Shown here one piece after another: positions 22,769-35,300 of a stretch of DNA of 64,000 bases. The notes under the pieces are model-generated. The model had not been told where the DNA came from. It did no database searches and saw nothing but the letters and a program-made list of their open reading frames with translations. A program made the translations under genes and the position numbers. The DNA is from Asterochloris sp. CNOR1 (lineage: Eukaryota > Chlorophyta > Trebouxiophyceae > Trebouxiales > Trebouxiaceae), in assembly GCA_963969365.1 (NCBI GenBank), contig OZ017755.1, positions 2,356,001 to 2,420,000 on the forward strand, written 5' to 3'. Position 1 is the first letter of the stretch. Every line of letters begins with the position of its first letter.

Positions 22769-23112
22769 GTCAGGCTCTGGGGTTGCACTGCTCTGTGTGT
22801 CAGTCTTCAGAGCCTGTGTTCAGGGCTCTGGGTGCCTGACCGGGGTAGCCTGGCTCAGAGCTTATACGCAGGCTGAGTGAGATGCCCCAGTCGTGCGTGA
22901 CGTCACAGCCTGCAGCAGCCGAGTGACAGCAGTGCGCCTTGCTGCAGCATGGCAGCTGCCTGTCCTGCAGACCTCTCTTGTGGGTGGGCCTGGCTGCCGC
23001 ATGTGTGTTTTGAACCGTCGACTGTCCGTTTCTGCTGCTGAGTGCGTTGCTGGCCTCTGTGCTGTCCAGCAGTTAAGACCTTCGGGACCACACCTTGTTT
23101 GCAATGGAGCTG

Positions 23113-23190
23113 CCTTCCCCTGTTGGCCCTGCAGGGCACCTTACACCCCAAAAAGGGTGTAGGGTGCCCTGCAGGGCCAAAAGGGGAAGG
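23113..23190. repeat. 36-bp near-perfect hairpin, 6-nt loop
   Basis: Arms 23113-23148 and 23155-23190 are reverse complements apart from about two positions, separated by CAAAAA. The inner stem contains GGCCCTGCAGGGCACC against GGTGCCCTGCAGGGCC in relaxed form. It lies in a presumed intron of duplication copy 1; the equivalent place in copy 2 (near 24960-25000) keeps only the left-arm sequence. Confidence 0.92.
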
Positions 23191-23433
23191 GTAGGCAGAT
23201 GTCAGATCTGAAGCAGACCTGTTGGCCCTTTTGGGGGCTCATGCTGGCATCCTGACCTCATTGCTCAGCAGTGAACTGTTGCTGGCACATTCAGCCACTG
23301 TGGCAGAAGTGTCTAGTCACCCTTACTCGGGGATGATGCTGCAGCTGCTTCTGCAGTGCAGACCCTCAAGTGAGCATCGCTCAGCCCCCAGGCCTCAGCA
23401 CCTCAGCTTATCTTGAGCAGTGCTGCACTGCAG

Positions 23434-24473
23434 GGGGAGGGAGGTATGGATGTGTGCCAGGCAGGAGCGGGCACCTTAGGGGACCTCCTGAGGGCAAATG
23501 GAGCTGGGAACCTCCTGGCCCCTTTCGAAGGGGCCCCTGCACCCCCAGCTGCCAGCCTGCAGCAGGTGAGCAATAGCAGCAGCACTCTACGTGCCTGCCT
23601 CACCTGGTTGGGCAGAAGCAGGTACGGCTAGTGTTGTGAGCACCTCACCTGATCAGGCAGGGCCGTATACATAAGCCCTGCATGTCCCCCTGGCTGCCTG
23701 TCCCACCTGGTGCACGGCTGGCTCTTGGCAATCTTCAGCACTGCTCTGCGTCTCTGACGGCGACAGAGTTGCTGATGCTAAGGGCCTCTGTCCGATGGCC
23801 TGTCGCAGCCTGATGTCGGGGGGGGGATGGACTGGCTTGCCTCCTGCTTGCCTCGCCCAGGGATGGCTGCGAGGTTTCAGGACATCGTGGTCCGGTGACT
23901 CAGACCATACGGTTCCTCCCAGGCCTGGGCCCCTCAATATCTGTGCCTTGCCAGACTCACCAGCGACACTGTGAAGCTCCAGTGCAGCCCGCTTCAATTG
24001 GGCCCCTCGGCAGACTCCTCACCACCTGTTCTTGCACTACAGCTGGGCCGTGCAGCCTCATTCCTGTGCAGGACCCTCAGCCACCTCTCAACATCTGCAC
24101 TGCAGCTGGCAGGACCCTGAGTTGTTTCTTGGGCCGCTGGAGGCCCCAAGCTGCCTCCTGCGCTCTCACTGAGGCTGGCCTGTGTAACATCTGTGCTGCC
24201 CTGCAGGCCCTTCAGGTAACAGCAGAGCAGCCCGCCTTCTCTGAGTTTTTTAGAGGCCTGAAGGCCACCAACATCGGGCTCCCAGCAGCAGAGCTGGCCA
24301 TCTCGGCAGTCACTGCTGGGAATGAGGCGCCGCAAGGCTGGACCCCTCAGGCTGTGGGGGTGCGCTGGCTGCAGGTGTTGCCCTGGCTACAGGACATGAA
24401 CATGCCTGATTCTACCGACCCAATCATCAAGCCGGAGGACATCTCCTTTGGCACCCCCACCAGTACCCAGAAG
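23434..24473 (+). CDS. Exon modules of duplication copy 1
   Basis: Two exons, 23434-23565 (44 codons) and 24207-24473 (89 codons), both phase 0 at each end with GCAG acceptors and GTGAGC donors. The first encodes MDVCQAGAGTLGDLLRANG and an Ala/Pro-rich end; the second has TAEQPAFSEF, GLKATNIGLPAAELAISAV and the acidic MNMPDSTDPIIKPEDIS. Codons 50-56 of the second exon (24354-24374, VGVRWLQ) correspond to the two ends of an intron that is still present in copy 2. Function is unknown. Confidence 0.5.
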
Positions 24474-25227
24474 GTGAGCACTTGCGCCAGACGTGAGGGG
24501 GCGGGGGGCGGTGCACCAAGTCGGCTGCCTCGACGTGAGTCTCACAAGGGTTGTGTGCTCCCGCTGGCAGCCAGCAGCAGGTGAGGTGACAGCAACGGCG
24601 CCTGGCTGCCCAGCGCAGCCCAAGGAGGGGGTATGCGCAGCAGCAGTGCATGGTTTGACACCCTACAGCGGGCCTGAAGCAGCAGCTGCCTTGCGTTGGG
24701 GGCTCTGTGCTGCGGGAACGGTGGGCGCTGCAATCGTGTGTGACGTCAGGGCATTCAGCAGTTGAGTGACAGCAGTGCGCCTTGCTGCAGCATGGGCAGG
24801 TGCCTGCCCTCACGGAGTCATCCTGTGGGTGGGCCTCGCTGCGGAACTTGTGTTTGAAACAATGACTGTCCCCTGTTGCTGCTGAGTGGGGCGTTGGCCT
24901 CTGTGCTGTCCAGCGCTTGTGACATGCAGGACCACTGTTGTTGTGCTGTGGACATGCCTCCCCCTGTTGGCCCTGCATGGCACTCTTGCCAGGCCAGCAG
25001 GTGTCAGATGCTCGCAGACCTCTTGGCCTCATCGGGAGCTCGTGCTGGCAATCCCTGCCCTTGGTTTTCAGCAGGGAAGTCATGTTCCCGCATGCAGTTA
25101 GTGTGGCTGAAGGGGCTGGTCAACCTCACAAGGAGCATCTGCTTCTGCAGTGCTGCCCCTTATGTGGGCATCACTCAGCCCCAGGGCTTCTGCACCCCAG
25201 CTTTTCTTGAGCAAGGCTGCACCGCAG

Positions 25228-26175
25228 GTGGAGGTAGACATGGACGTGTGCCAGGCAGGAGAGCCCACCTTTGGGGATTTCCTGAGAGCGAATGGGGCTG
25301 GGAACCTCCTTGCCTCTTTTGAAGGGGCCCCTGCACCCGCAGCTGCCAGCCTGCAGCAGGTGAGCAACAGCAGCAACACCATGGTTGATTGTCTCACCTG
25401 CTTGGGCAGAAGCAGGTACGGCTAGAGTTGTGAGCCTTAGCTGATCAGGCAGGGCTTTGCATGGAAGGCAGCTTTGCAGCAACGGCAGCGTGCCCCACCT
25501 GGTACAGGTCAGGCCTGATCCTGGCGACCTTCAGCACTGCCCTGTGCACTTGACAGCACAAAGTCGCTGGCGTTGAGGGCCTTCGTCCTGATGGTCTGTT
25601 GCAGCCTGTTGTCAGAAGGGGACTGGCCTGCCTCATGCTTGCCTCTGCTGGGTAATGGGTTCAGGCCATGGGTTAAGGCTGACGTGGTCTGCTGACTCAG
25701 TCCATCGCGGTTCCTCCCAGGCCTGGGCCGCTCAAACCTGTGTGCCTTGCCAAGCAGACTTGCAGCCACCCTTCACAGCTCCAGTGCAGCCAGCTTGGTT
25801 GTGGGCCCTGGGCAGACTGCTCAGCACCTGTTCTTGCACTGCAGCTGGATCGTGCCAGGTCGTTCCTGTGCAGGACCCTCAGCCATCTCTGGATGTCTGA
25901 CTGCAGCTGGGCGAAGCAGGCTCATGAGGTGCAGGACCCTATGTTGTTTTCAAGGCCGCTGAGGGCCCCCAGCTGCCACCTGCTTCCTTACTGAGGCTGG
26001 CCTGTGCAACATCTGTGCTGCCCTGCAGGCCCTTCAGGTGACCGCGGAGCAGCCTGCCTTCTCTGAATTCCCCGGAGGCCTGAAGGCCACCAACGTCGGG
26101 CTCCCAGCGGCAGAGCTGGCCCTCTCGGCAGTCACTGCAGGGAATGAGGCGCCGCCAGGCTGGAACCCTCAGGCT
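25228..26175 (+). CDS. Exon modules of duplication copy 2
   Basis: Exons 25228-25359 (44 codons, MDVCQAGEPTFGDFLRANG) and 26029-26175 (49 codons, TAEQPAFSEFPGGLKATNV) mirror the copy 1 exons and keep phase 0 borders. The donor after 26175 is GCT|GTGGGG. The next exon in the chain starts at 26351. Open frames and matching borders suggest these are still coding. Substitutions between copies are mostly conservative, which hints at retained protein constraint, but no ratio was calculated. Confidence 0.5.
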
Positions 26176-26350
26176 GTGGGGGTGCGCTGCCCTGCATGTC
26201 AATTGTCAGAGCTTGATAGCCAGCTCGGGTGTCTGCCCTGGAGAGCCTGACTCAGAGCTCACGCACAGGCTGAACCCAATGAGGTGCCCTAGCTCGGCCC
26301 CATGAAGCCTGGACTCCCTGCTGACACACCTGACAACTGTCTGGCTGCAG

Positions 26351-29300
26351 GTGGTGCCCTGGCTACCCGACATGGACATGCCTGACTCCACCGACCCCAT
26401 CATCAAGCTGGAGGGTACCCCCACTAGTGACCAGAAGGTGAGCACTTGGGGCAGACGCCGGGGGGGCGGGTAACTGTGCACCAAGTCGGCTGTCTCAATA
26501 CAAGGGCTGTGTGCTCCTGCTGCCAGCCAGCAGCAGGTGAGGTGACAGCAACGGCACCTGGCTGCCCAACGCAGCCCCGGAAGGGGTGGTGCACAGCAGG
26601 TATGCATGGTACGACACCCTTCAGCGGGCCTGGAGCAGCAGCTGCCTTGCGTGGGGGTCAACTGCCTCACATGGTTGGGCTGTGGTTATCTGCCTCACAT
26701 CATCAGACACCAGCAGGCACACTTGGGGAGCTGGTGTGTGCCTGATGAGAGCAGCTCTGCAGCGCAGCTCAGGCCCCACACACACTGGGCTGCTTGGACC
26801 CAGGGCTCTGCACCACGGTTTGACGATTCTGCCTAGGGACCCACCCCTGACTCCCCCGGCTGTTGGAATCGCGCAGCCCCTTCCTAATGGTACCCGCAGC
26901 ATCTGCAGGGCTGCTGCACAGCCCATCAAGCTGAGGGTCCAGCGCCCAAGGATTGTGAGACATTGGCCTAGTGTGGACAGGGCCTTGTGCTGTTGCAAGC
27001 GGGTGCTAGCGCCCAACCCTCACCTTCCTCACAAGCCTCAGCAGACTGATATTGGGCACAATGTACTGTGCTGGATTCACAGGTGCTTGGCAGTCCAGGC
27101 TCATGACAGTACCTGCTGTGCTGTGATGGCAGGTCAAATCTGGCAGGCACCCTTTTGACCTCTCCCCGCTGCCACTGCTGCCTGCAGGAGCCCGTTGAGC
27201 CAGGGGCTGCTGCCACCAGCACAATGCAGCAGCAGGCAGACGACGCTGCTAGCCTTCACACATTCCCAGCCTGGATTTCACCAGCGCAGCAGGCAGCAGC
27301 ACAGCTGTCGGCAGGGCCACTTGGCACCCCTGCTCTGCCTGGGCAGGAATCGTGGCTGTCAGGCAATGCTGCTGCTGCTGATGTTGCGTGGGGGCAGGGC
27401 TCATCCCCTGCCCTGCATGGTCACCCAGGTGGGGGCCTGGCCGAGGCGGCAGCCGCAGAGCAGGGCCAGGGCCACATCCCTGCCCTGCATGGGTCGGGGA
27501 CACAGGCCACAGCAGGCGGCGATGCTAGCCCTCATGCGTTTTTAGCCTGGACTTTACCAGCGCAGCAGGCAGCAGCCTCGCTGTCAGCAGGGCAAAGTTG
27601 CGCCCCTGCTCTGCCTGGGCAGGAATTGTGGCTTTCGGGCAGTGCTGCTGCTGCTAGTGTTGCAGGGGGCCAGAGCCTTATCCCTGCCCTGCATGGGTCA
27701 GCGACAGAGGCCACAGCAGGCGGCGTTGCTAGCCCTCACGCGTTTTCAGCCTGGACTTTACCAGCGCAGCAGGCAGCAGCACCGCTGTCGGCAGGGCAAG
27801 GTGGCATCCCTGCTCTGCCTGGGCAGCAATTGTGGCTGTCGGGCAACACTGCTGCTGCTGATGCTGCATGGGGCCAGGGCCTCATCCCTGCCCTCCGCGG
27901 GACGGGGACAGAGGCCACAGCCAGCAGCATCTTCACAGCACAGCCGGCTGGCACCAGTGGCACCCCTGCACAGGGTGTGGAGGGGCCATTTGGGTTTGGC
28001 GCTGGAGCAGCAGGCCCTCCAGCCCGCAGCCGCTGGAATAAGAAAGGGCCCAGGCTGAGCGGCAGGGGCTGTGGGTGGCAACAGCCTGGCGCAAGCAGCC
28101 AATTTCTCTCTGCTGCGCCTAAGGGGGATGGCGGTGGGGCAGCCCCTGCCGCCATTGGGGTGTGGGTGCCCCAGGCCCAGAATGGTGGCAGCGCTGCAGA
28201 CCCTGCCACCCTCAACACTGACATTGAGATCCAGCAGGTCAGCCCGTAATGTGTCTGGGTGCAGCTGGCAGATTCTTGTGTGACTTTGTGTAATGGCACG
28301 CTGGCTTGGTGGCCTCATGCTTTGTGGCAGGCAACGGCTGCTCAGTTGTGGTGGCTGTTCTCTACATTGCTCTCTGTGCTTCAGCATTGCCCCTGCTGGT
28401 TGCCATGACATAAAAGTGCCTGCCGATGACCAGGCCTGCACTTGGCCTGCAGGTGCCGCATGAGTAAAATCACTCACAAATCCCACAAGCCACTGCTGCT
28501 GCTGCGCCTGCAGGAACCTGCCTGCGGAGGTCAGCAGCTAGGTGTCCCAGCACAGGGCCTAGCCAGCGAAGCCCAGCAGCAGGCAGGCACTGCCACCCCT
28601 GGCTCAGGCTGGGTGCCTGTGGTACCAAGCACAGCTGATGCAGTGCCCGGCACAAGGTTCAGCCAGGGGTTTGCAGCAGGCGCCGGAACTGCCCCATCAG
28701 CTGCTTGTCCAGGACTTTTCAAGTTCAAGCTGCCTGGCAGAACTGGCAGCCACAGTCTGGTCAACAACGACCATGGGGAGGGGGCTCCTATGGCGCCCAG
28801 CAGCAATGCTGCTGCTGGTCGGGGTGCAGAGCAGCCTGCTGGTCAGAGCCCCGCTGGATCTGCCCAGGCCAGCACTGTGGCTCCTGCTGCTGAACAGGCA
28901 GGCAGCCCCAGTCTGGTCATCAACGACCATGGGGAGGCTGCTCCCATGGCGCCCAGCAGCCATGCTGCCGCTGGTCGGGGTGCAGAGCAGCCTGCTGGTC
29001 AGAACCCCGCTGGATCTGCCCAGGCCAGCACTCTGGCTCCTGCTGCTGAACAGGCAGGCAGCCCCAGTCTGGTCATCAACGACCATGGGGAGGCTGCTCC
29101 CATGGCGCCCAGCAGCAATGCTGCCGCTGGTCGGGGTGCCGAGCAGCCTGCTGGTCAGAACCCCGCTGGATCTGCCCAGGCCACCACTTCGGTTCCTGCT
29201 GCAGAACAGGCTGGCAGCTCATCAGGAGTGGTCAAGTTGGTCTGTGCCCTGACCAACAAGGGCAAGCAGCCAGCACTCGCAGCAGCAGCAGCTGCTGCTG

Positions 29301-32300
29301 GACAGGCAGCACCTGTGCGCGACCCAAGCGTGCCGGGACAGGCAGCACCTGTGCGCGACCCAAGCGTGCCGGTGCAGGGCGGTGCTGAGCCTGCTGAGGC
29401 TGACTCTGCCAATCAGCAGCAGCCACCGGTCATGGCAGATTGTGCTTCTGCTGACCCATCAGATGCCCTGGCAGCCGCGCCAGCTGCCAGGGTGGGGAAG
29501 GGGAGCTCTGCTGAGTTCCAGGAGGGAGCGCACAGTGGCACTCAGGGGCCGGCCATGGCTTGCTCGGTGTCCTGCTCTGGTCTGCCTGCTGCCACTCAAG
29601 GCGGTGCCCCTTCAGCAGCATCGGCCGCTGGTGCCACTCAAAGCAGCGTCCCTGTCGCTCAGGGATCTAAGGAGGCAGATGCAGACAATGAGACCACCAC
29701 CACAGCATCCAAAGTGAGCAACTGGCATAGACTTAAATTTGCGAGTTTGCTGGGTACACAACCTTGCACAGCAGCCTGCCTGGCATCTGGGCCTGGCTTG
29801 CTCTGCGGGCACCCAATTCAATTCTGCAGGAGCATAGAGTTCCAGCATCTGGTGGGTAAAACCACTGGCCAGAGGGCCTGCACTGCCAACTTCCGGGAGC
29901 CTGCAGTGCAGCGCTTCGCCTCGCTATGGTCTGATTGGTTGCAGGACTGACCGGACGGCAGCACAGAGTGCACAAGCAGCTGCAGTGTACAAACAGCCAG
30001 AGGGCAGCATTGTCTGCGGCAGTGCAATGCCTCACTCATCTCTGGCATTGATGGCTGCAGGCTCGCGGAGCTCATAGCTCAGTCGTGAGCGCTGCCAGCC
30101 AGGTGAAAGCCCCTATGCAGTCTGCCGCGGTGCCCGCTCACACACAGGCTGGGCAGGGCACTCCCAGCCTGACAGCAGCCCCCTCACAGCCTGCTGGGGT
30201 GCCAGGCCTGACTGATGCTGGGGGTGCAGCTGACCAGACAGGCCTTGCCAGGCAGCCTGGTGAGGGGCAGAGGTCGGCCAAGGGCAGGCCAGCAGCCCCC
30301 TCGCAGCCTGCTGAGGGCCCTGGCACAGCCAAAGAGGCAGACGCAGTGGAGCAGGCAGGCCCCAGCGGGCAGGGCTCTGCTGAGGCCACCGGGGTTGACC
30401 AGGACTGCACCAGCATCCTGCAGCGTGCTGAGGCTGAAAACGCCAGGGAGGCAGAGGCCACAGCACAGAAGGTGGCAGACGTGGCCAGCCAGGCCATGCC
30501 CGCTGTGGCGCAGGGCCTGGCGCAGGCCCTGCCAGCCATAGCGCAGCCCTTGGTGACGGCCCTGGCAGATGCTGTGCTGCAGGGCCTGACGCAGGCCCTC
30601 CCAGCCATGGCGCAGTCCCTGGTGACGGCCCTGGCAGAGGCTGTGGTGCAGGCCAACCTGCAGGCAGCAGCTGCCGCCCGCATTGAGCATGCCCAGGCCG
30701 AGGCCAAGGCTGTTTGTGAGGCAGCTCAGGTGGGCATGTGCATCTGCTGATTGCATATCTGTGCCACTCAGTGGCAGTTCTGGAGACAGCGTCCTGTGGG
30801 GCCTGCGGCATCTGTGTCTGTAATGCAGCATGGCTCAGGGCTGGACCAGCTCCCCACTCAGACGTCGCCCAAGCAAAGGCCAAGCTTGTTCGTGAGGTTG
30901 GCATGTGCTTCTGCTGGTGGGGAATGTTGCTGAGTGTCAGTCTGGGTTGCGTCATGTTTAGCCAGCTCCATCTGAACACCCCAAGCTGGCAACATCTGCT
31001 CATCACATCAGACGGGTCATGCCTTTGCTCTGGTGCATGCCTTCATGCTAGCTCAGCGCTGAAAGCAGGGTACCGGTGCTGCCTGCAGCTTTGTCTCGAT
31101 CAGCGTGACACAACTGGGCATTTACGAGGCCGGTCCTTGCTTGATCACGAAAACATTCAAGGGGTTTGCTGCATGGCCTGCTGCCGTGCTGTGCACTTCT
31201 GGACAGTGCTGTGGTTGAACCCTCTGCTGTGTACTTTTTGGTACAAGCTGCTGCGGCAGGCTTTCCAAAAGTACTGTCTTGGACCCAATTGGCCGCACTC
31301 TGGCCTCCATGCAACCTGACGAGAGTGCCCACTGGCGTCGCCTGCAGGCTGCCTGTGCCACAGCCACTCAAGATCAGCACCTGAGGGCGGCGCAAGCAGA
31401 CGCCGAGCAGCTCCGGCGCAACCTTGCAGACATGCAGGCAGAGAGAGACACAGCCCTCAACAATCTGAAGCAGGCTCAGGCTCACACACGGCAGCTGCAG
31501 GAGGAACACATTGCAAAGCTGGCTGCCAAGGACGCTGCTGTGAGTAGCATGGAGGCAGAGAGGGAGACAGCCAACAACAGTCTGAAGCAGGCTCAGGCTC
31601 ACACACGGCAGCTACAGGAGGAACACATTGCAGAGCTGGCTGCCAAGGACGCTGCTATGAGTAGCCTGGAGGCAGAGAGGGACACAGCCCTCAACAGCCT
31701 GGAGCAGGCGCAGGCTCAGTTACGGCAGCTGCAGCAGGACCAAGATACAATGCTGACTGCCAGGGACACTGCTGTGAAGAGCCTGGAGGACATGCAGGCA
31801 GAGAGGGTCACAGCCCTCAACAGCCTGAAAGCAGCAGAAACCCACCTTGGCAGCTTCAAAGCAAAGCTGCACAAGTTTGGTGCTGCTTGGAGCCCCCATG
31901 GGCCCCTGCCGCAGCAGCCCCCTGCTGAGGAGACTGCAGGGCATGAGGCAGGTGCAGCCCAGGCAGCGCTGCCTCAGCAGCAGGCGTACCCGGCTGTCCC
32001 TGGCCCGCAGAAGTTGCAGGGCCAGCCAGCTGCAGGCCCCGCTGCTGCTGCCGGCTCCGAGGAGCCTGCGCAGCAGGCATCAAGCCCTGAACGTGCTGCT
32101 GGGGGCACCCAGGCCGGCCCATATGCAAGCTCTGTCGCCGTCGCAGGCTCCAAGAAACCTCTGCAGCAGGCAGCATCTGGAGCTGCAGAAGGTGCAGCTC
32201 AGAGCCCACAGCAGCCTACAGTGGTTGCTGCCCCCTGGCCTCCTGGGAGTAGGCAGCAGATGGCAGCCTGCACTCAGCCTCCGCCAGCCACCGCACAGCC

Positions 32301-35300
32301 TGCTCAGACCCAACTGACAGGCAGTCTTGGCATCAAGGGCAAGCAGGTGCCACAGGCAACGTGCGCAGCAGCCAAGGACTCAGGGCAGGTGCAGCAGTCT
32401 GCTGCAACCAGCGATCTCCCTGTTGGCTGCCTACAGGAGTGCCCTGCCAGGACTCAGGCCCCATGTGCAGCTGCAGAGGAGCAGGCACACAGCCTGCAGC
32501 AGTCTGCAGCAGGCGCCACCTCCCCTGTGGGTGGCGTCCAGGCTGGGCACAACCAGCAACAGCCCCCTGCTGCTGGTGTCCAGTCAGCAGGTGCCCAGCT
32601 CAAGCCTCCCTCCTTGACTGCTGCCGAGGGCGAAACTGGTGAGGGGCAGCAGCAGGCGCAGCAGCAGAGGCCTGCTGTTGTCACGCTGCCAGCAGCTCAG
32701 CAGGTTGGGCGCCAGGTCTTTGCCCGCATCCCACCCTCATACCAGGATGTGGCCGCGAGCTGGATCTTATGGACCAAAGTGGATGGACTCCAGGCCGACC
32801 TTGGCACCCCGGCCAAGCAGCAGGCTGCTGCAGAGTCAAGACAGCGCTTTCAGCAGGCCCACAGAAAGTACTGGGACATGGGGTGAGGCCGCCGCCGCGT
32901 TCTGGGCTTGTATGTTGCCAAGGTCAAGATGACCCTGTGGGTTATGGCCCTGCCTCCACAATAATAAACCTCCAGTTGCCTGCCTGGCTGTGCAAGCGTC
33001 TTGCTGTGTGCCAAGTAACTGCAGGCAAGCTGTACGCTGAGCTGGCATCTGCCGTGCACTGCTGCAGAACTGTGCTTCGCGCACTCCATCCCGCCACCAA
33101 CAGGCGGGAACTCACTCGGGTCGTGGACTCTGTCGGACCAGTGACGGTACAACCCTTGCGTGATCACTCTCTGCAGCACACTGCCAGAAGGCGGGCAGTG
33201 CTTGTGGGGTGCACCTGGCCTCAGGCCTGTACAATCTGCCTCACAGAACCAGTCCCATGCCCTTCCCATGGGGCCAGATTGCATCCATGGCAAATCCTTT
33301 GCGCCAGCATGTATGGGTCTTGATGCCATTCCTGAAGGGCTCACATGCTGTGCAAAGCAGCCCTCACTTGTCTAGCCTCGCTGGCAGTCATCTGTTGTCC
33401 CATCGTTGCTGCAGGACACGGCGGTAGTCAGCACGCTGGCCACACTTGCAGCAGCCCTCTCTGCTAGGGATACCTGTGCTGTGAGCCCCCAGGCTGTGCT
33501 GATGCCCCTGGGACCTCAGGCGGAGGCAAGCCAGACCCTGGCTGTGCGTGTGGCCAGTCATCTGGGTGTCACAGTGGCCCTGCCCCATACAGGGTGAGCG
33601 CTGTCCCAGGCTCTGAGGTGAAGCCCTTTGCAGCAGTTGCCTTGTGCAGACAGTGCCGCACAGTCCCCGCCAGCGAGCCAATGCCTTGACGTCATTCTGA
33701 CAACCTTGGCGTGCACATCACCTGTGCTGCTCTTGAGTGGAGCTGCTGCTCTGCTGTGCAGGAATGTAACCTGCACCGCCCAGCTGATCATCTGCCAAGA
33801 CCCAAGAATCTTGCAGGGGTGCCTGGACGCCAACAATTTCATGCCAGGCAACACCCTCAAGCAGCTGATGTGTGACGCCTTTCACCATGAGTCGGAGGTG
33901 GGCACTCTCATCTCCTCAAGCTGCATCTCTAGCAGTAAGCCACCTTGTCTTGATTGATGGGGCAGCCGCTCAGCAGATTGTGTGCAGGGTGTCAATTGCG
34001 CTGCATGTGCACATCTGCAGGCCCTGCCTTCGAGCACAGAGTGACGTTTTCAACTCAACTGCTGACAGGGCCTGCAGCCATTTTTGGCGCACCGGCGGGT
34101 GGCACCTGACACTGACGCGGCACCTGTCGCGCTGCCTTGCATCAAGGGCACCAGGCAAGGCCCTGCGCAACGCGAGGCCCCTCCAGCACCTGCCAATGGG
34201 CACAGGTCCCAGCTCGCAAAGCTGGGGCCAACACCTGCCCGACAGGTGGCCCCTGGCAGCTCAGAGCAGGCCATGCCAGAGGCAGCAAGGGGACGCTGCA
34301 GGAGTGAAAGGTGACCTTGCCACCACTGGAGAACCACACCTGCCTCCTGTCATGCACAGATTGACTGTGTGCACTTTGTTGGGCCTGTGGGACTCAGCGC
34401 TGCACCATGGGCAATGACATGGATCACCAAGCAGGCGACTCCCAATTGGCTGACTGCCACACACACCCATTTGTGAGCAGCGTGTGTCTGTGGCAGTCTG
34501 TGCACCTGCTGGTGCGCCAGCGTCACAGCACAGACGTCAGCACAGAGTGGCTGCAGTGCGCTGGCTTTGTCATGCCTAACTCCAGGCTCTGCTGGCTGCC
34601 ACGCAGGCCTCACCAGTGCTTGGAGGAGATGATACGGCGTGTTTTGAGACAAGTGGACCGCCCAAGAGTCTCACTGGTGCAGGTCAGTCCGTCACTCGTG
34701 CTGGCTCGCTCTCAGCCAAGATGTTTTGAGGTGTCTTGTTGGCAGCGTGCACCGCTTTCTAAGTCCTGCCACCGCAACCCTGCTTGTGCTGGGTAGCTGA
34801 TGGGCTTCCAGCCTACAAACGCTGCAGTGCGCCTAGTTTCCTGGCCAACAGCTTTGCATCAAGCTGCTGGGATGCAGCACACAGGGCTGAGCCCTGCTTG
34901 CAGTGCTTCTGAGCAGTCTTCCCGGTACCCTGCAGGCCCTGCCCCAATCCACCCAGCCTGGCGCTGCGCTGAAGGCAGTGCTGTCCACAGTGGACCCACA
35001 AGTGCACGCGCTGCAGGCTGTGGTGCTGTGCGGCGACATCTGGTGCCCTTCGCATAGGGCGCAGGTGGCACAGGCAGTGGAGCACGCCACCAGCCTGGGT
35101 CGGGCATACGGCATCACTGTCAGTGCCATGCCGACCGCGCAAAGGTAACTACTGCTGGTGTCACATCAGTGAGACAACGCATCATGTCACAGAGCTGCAT
35201 CCACTGCAGGACATGCCAGCATGCAGTGCAGTTGGCCTGAGAGGCATGCAGGCCGATGTATGTCGGAGCAGAAGCTGCCATCGGGAGCCTGCTGTGCGCC

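Larger units (their letters stand above)
19980..22890 (+). repeat. Older divergent copies of the duplicated module
   Basis: Sequences around 20000-20420, 21010-21590 and 22720-22860 share blocks with each other and with the clearer tandem copies downstream. The best block (near 20331-20395 and 21500-21564) starts CCTGTGCTGGGAGCACCAGC and is almost identical for about 65 bases. Another contains CAGACTCCTCAGCACCTGTT (near 20034 and 21089). They indicate repeated rounds of local duplication before the 1.8-kb duplication at 22.9-26.6 kb. Confidence 0.7.
22890..26600 (+). repeat. Tandem duplication, two units of about 1.8 kb
   Basis: Copy 1 (about 22890-24740) and copy 2 (about 24741-26600) share, in order, a GTGACGTCA start with GAGTGACAGCAGTGCGCCTT, a 132-nt exon (23434 and 25228), long intron blocks, a 147-nt exon module (24207 and 26029), a module ending in a Gln-Lys donor (24473 and 26437) and a GGTGAGGTGACAGCAACGGC block (about 24579 and 26536). 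Spacing between equivalent points is 1790-1845 bases, rising to about 1960 after the module, where copy 1 has lost an intron. Confidence 0.85.

Noticed and set aside
19980-26600. Repeated blocks as a transposable element array
   Set aside because: No terminal repeats, target-site duplications, transposase or reverse transcriptase sequence was seen, and the units contain phase-0 exons, so exon-module duplication explains them better.
26454-27016. Minus-strand open frames through the module region as genes
   Set aside because: They mirror the repeated plus-strand modules and have no start or splice logic of their own.
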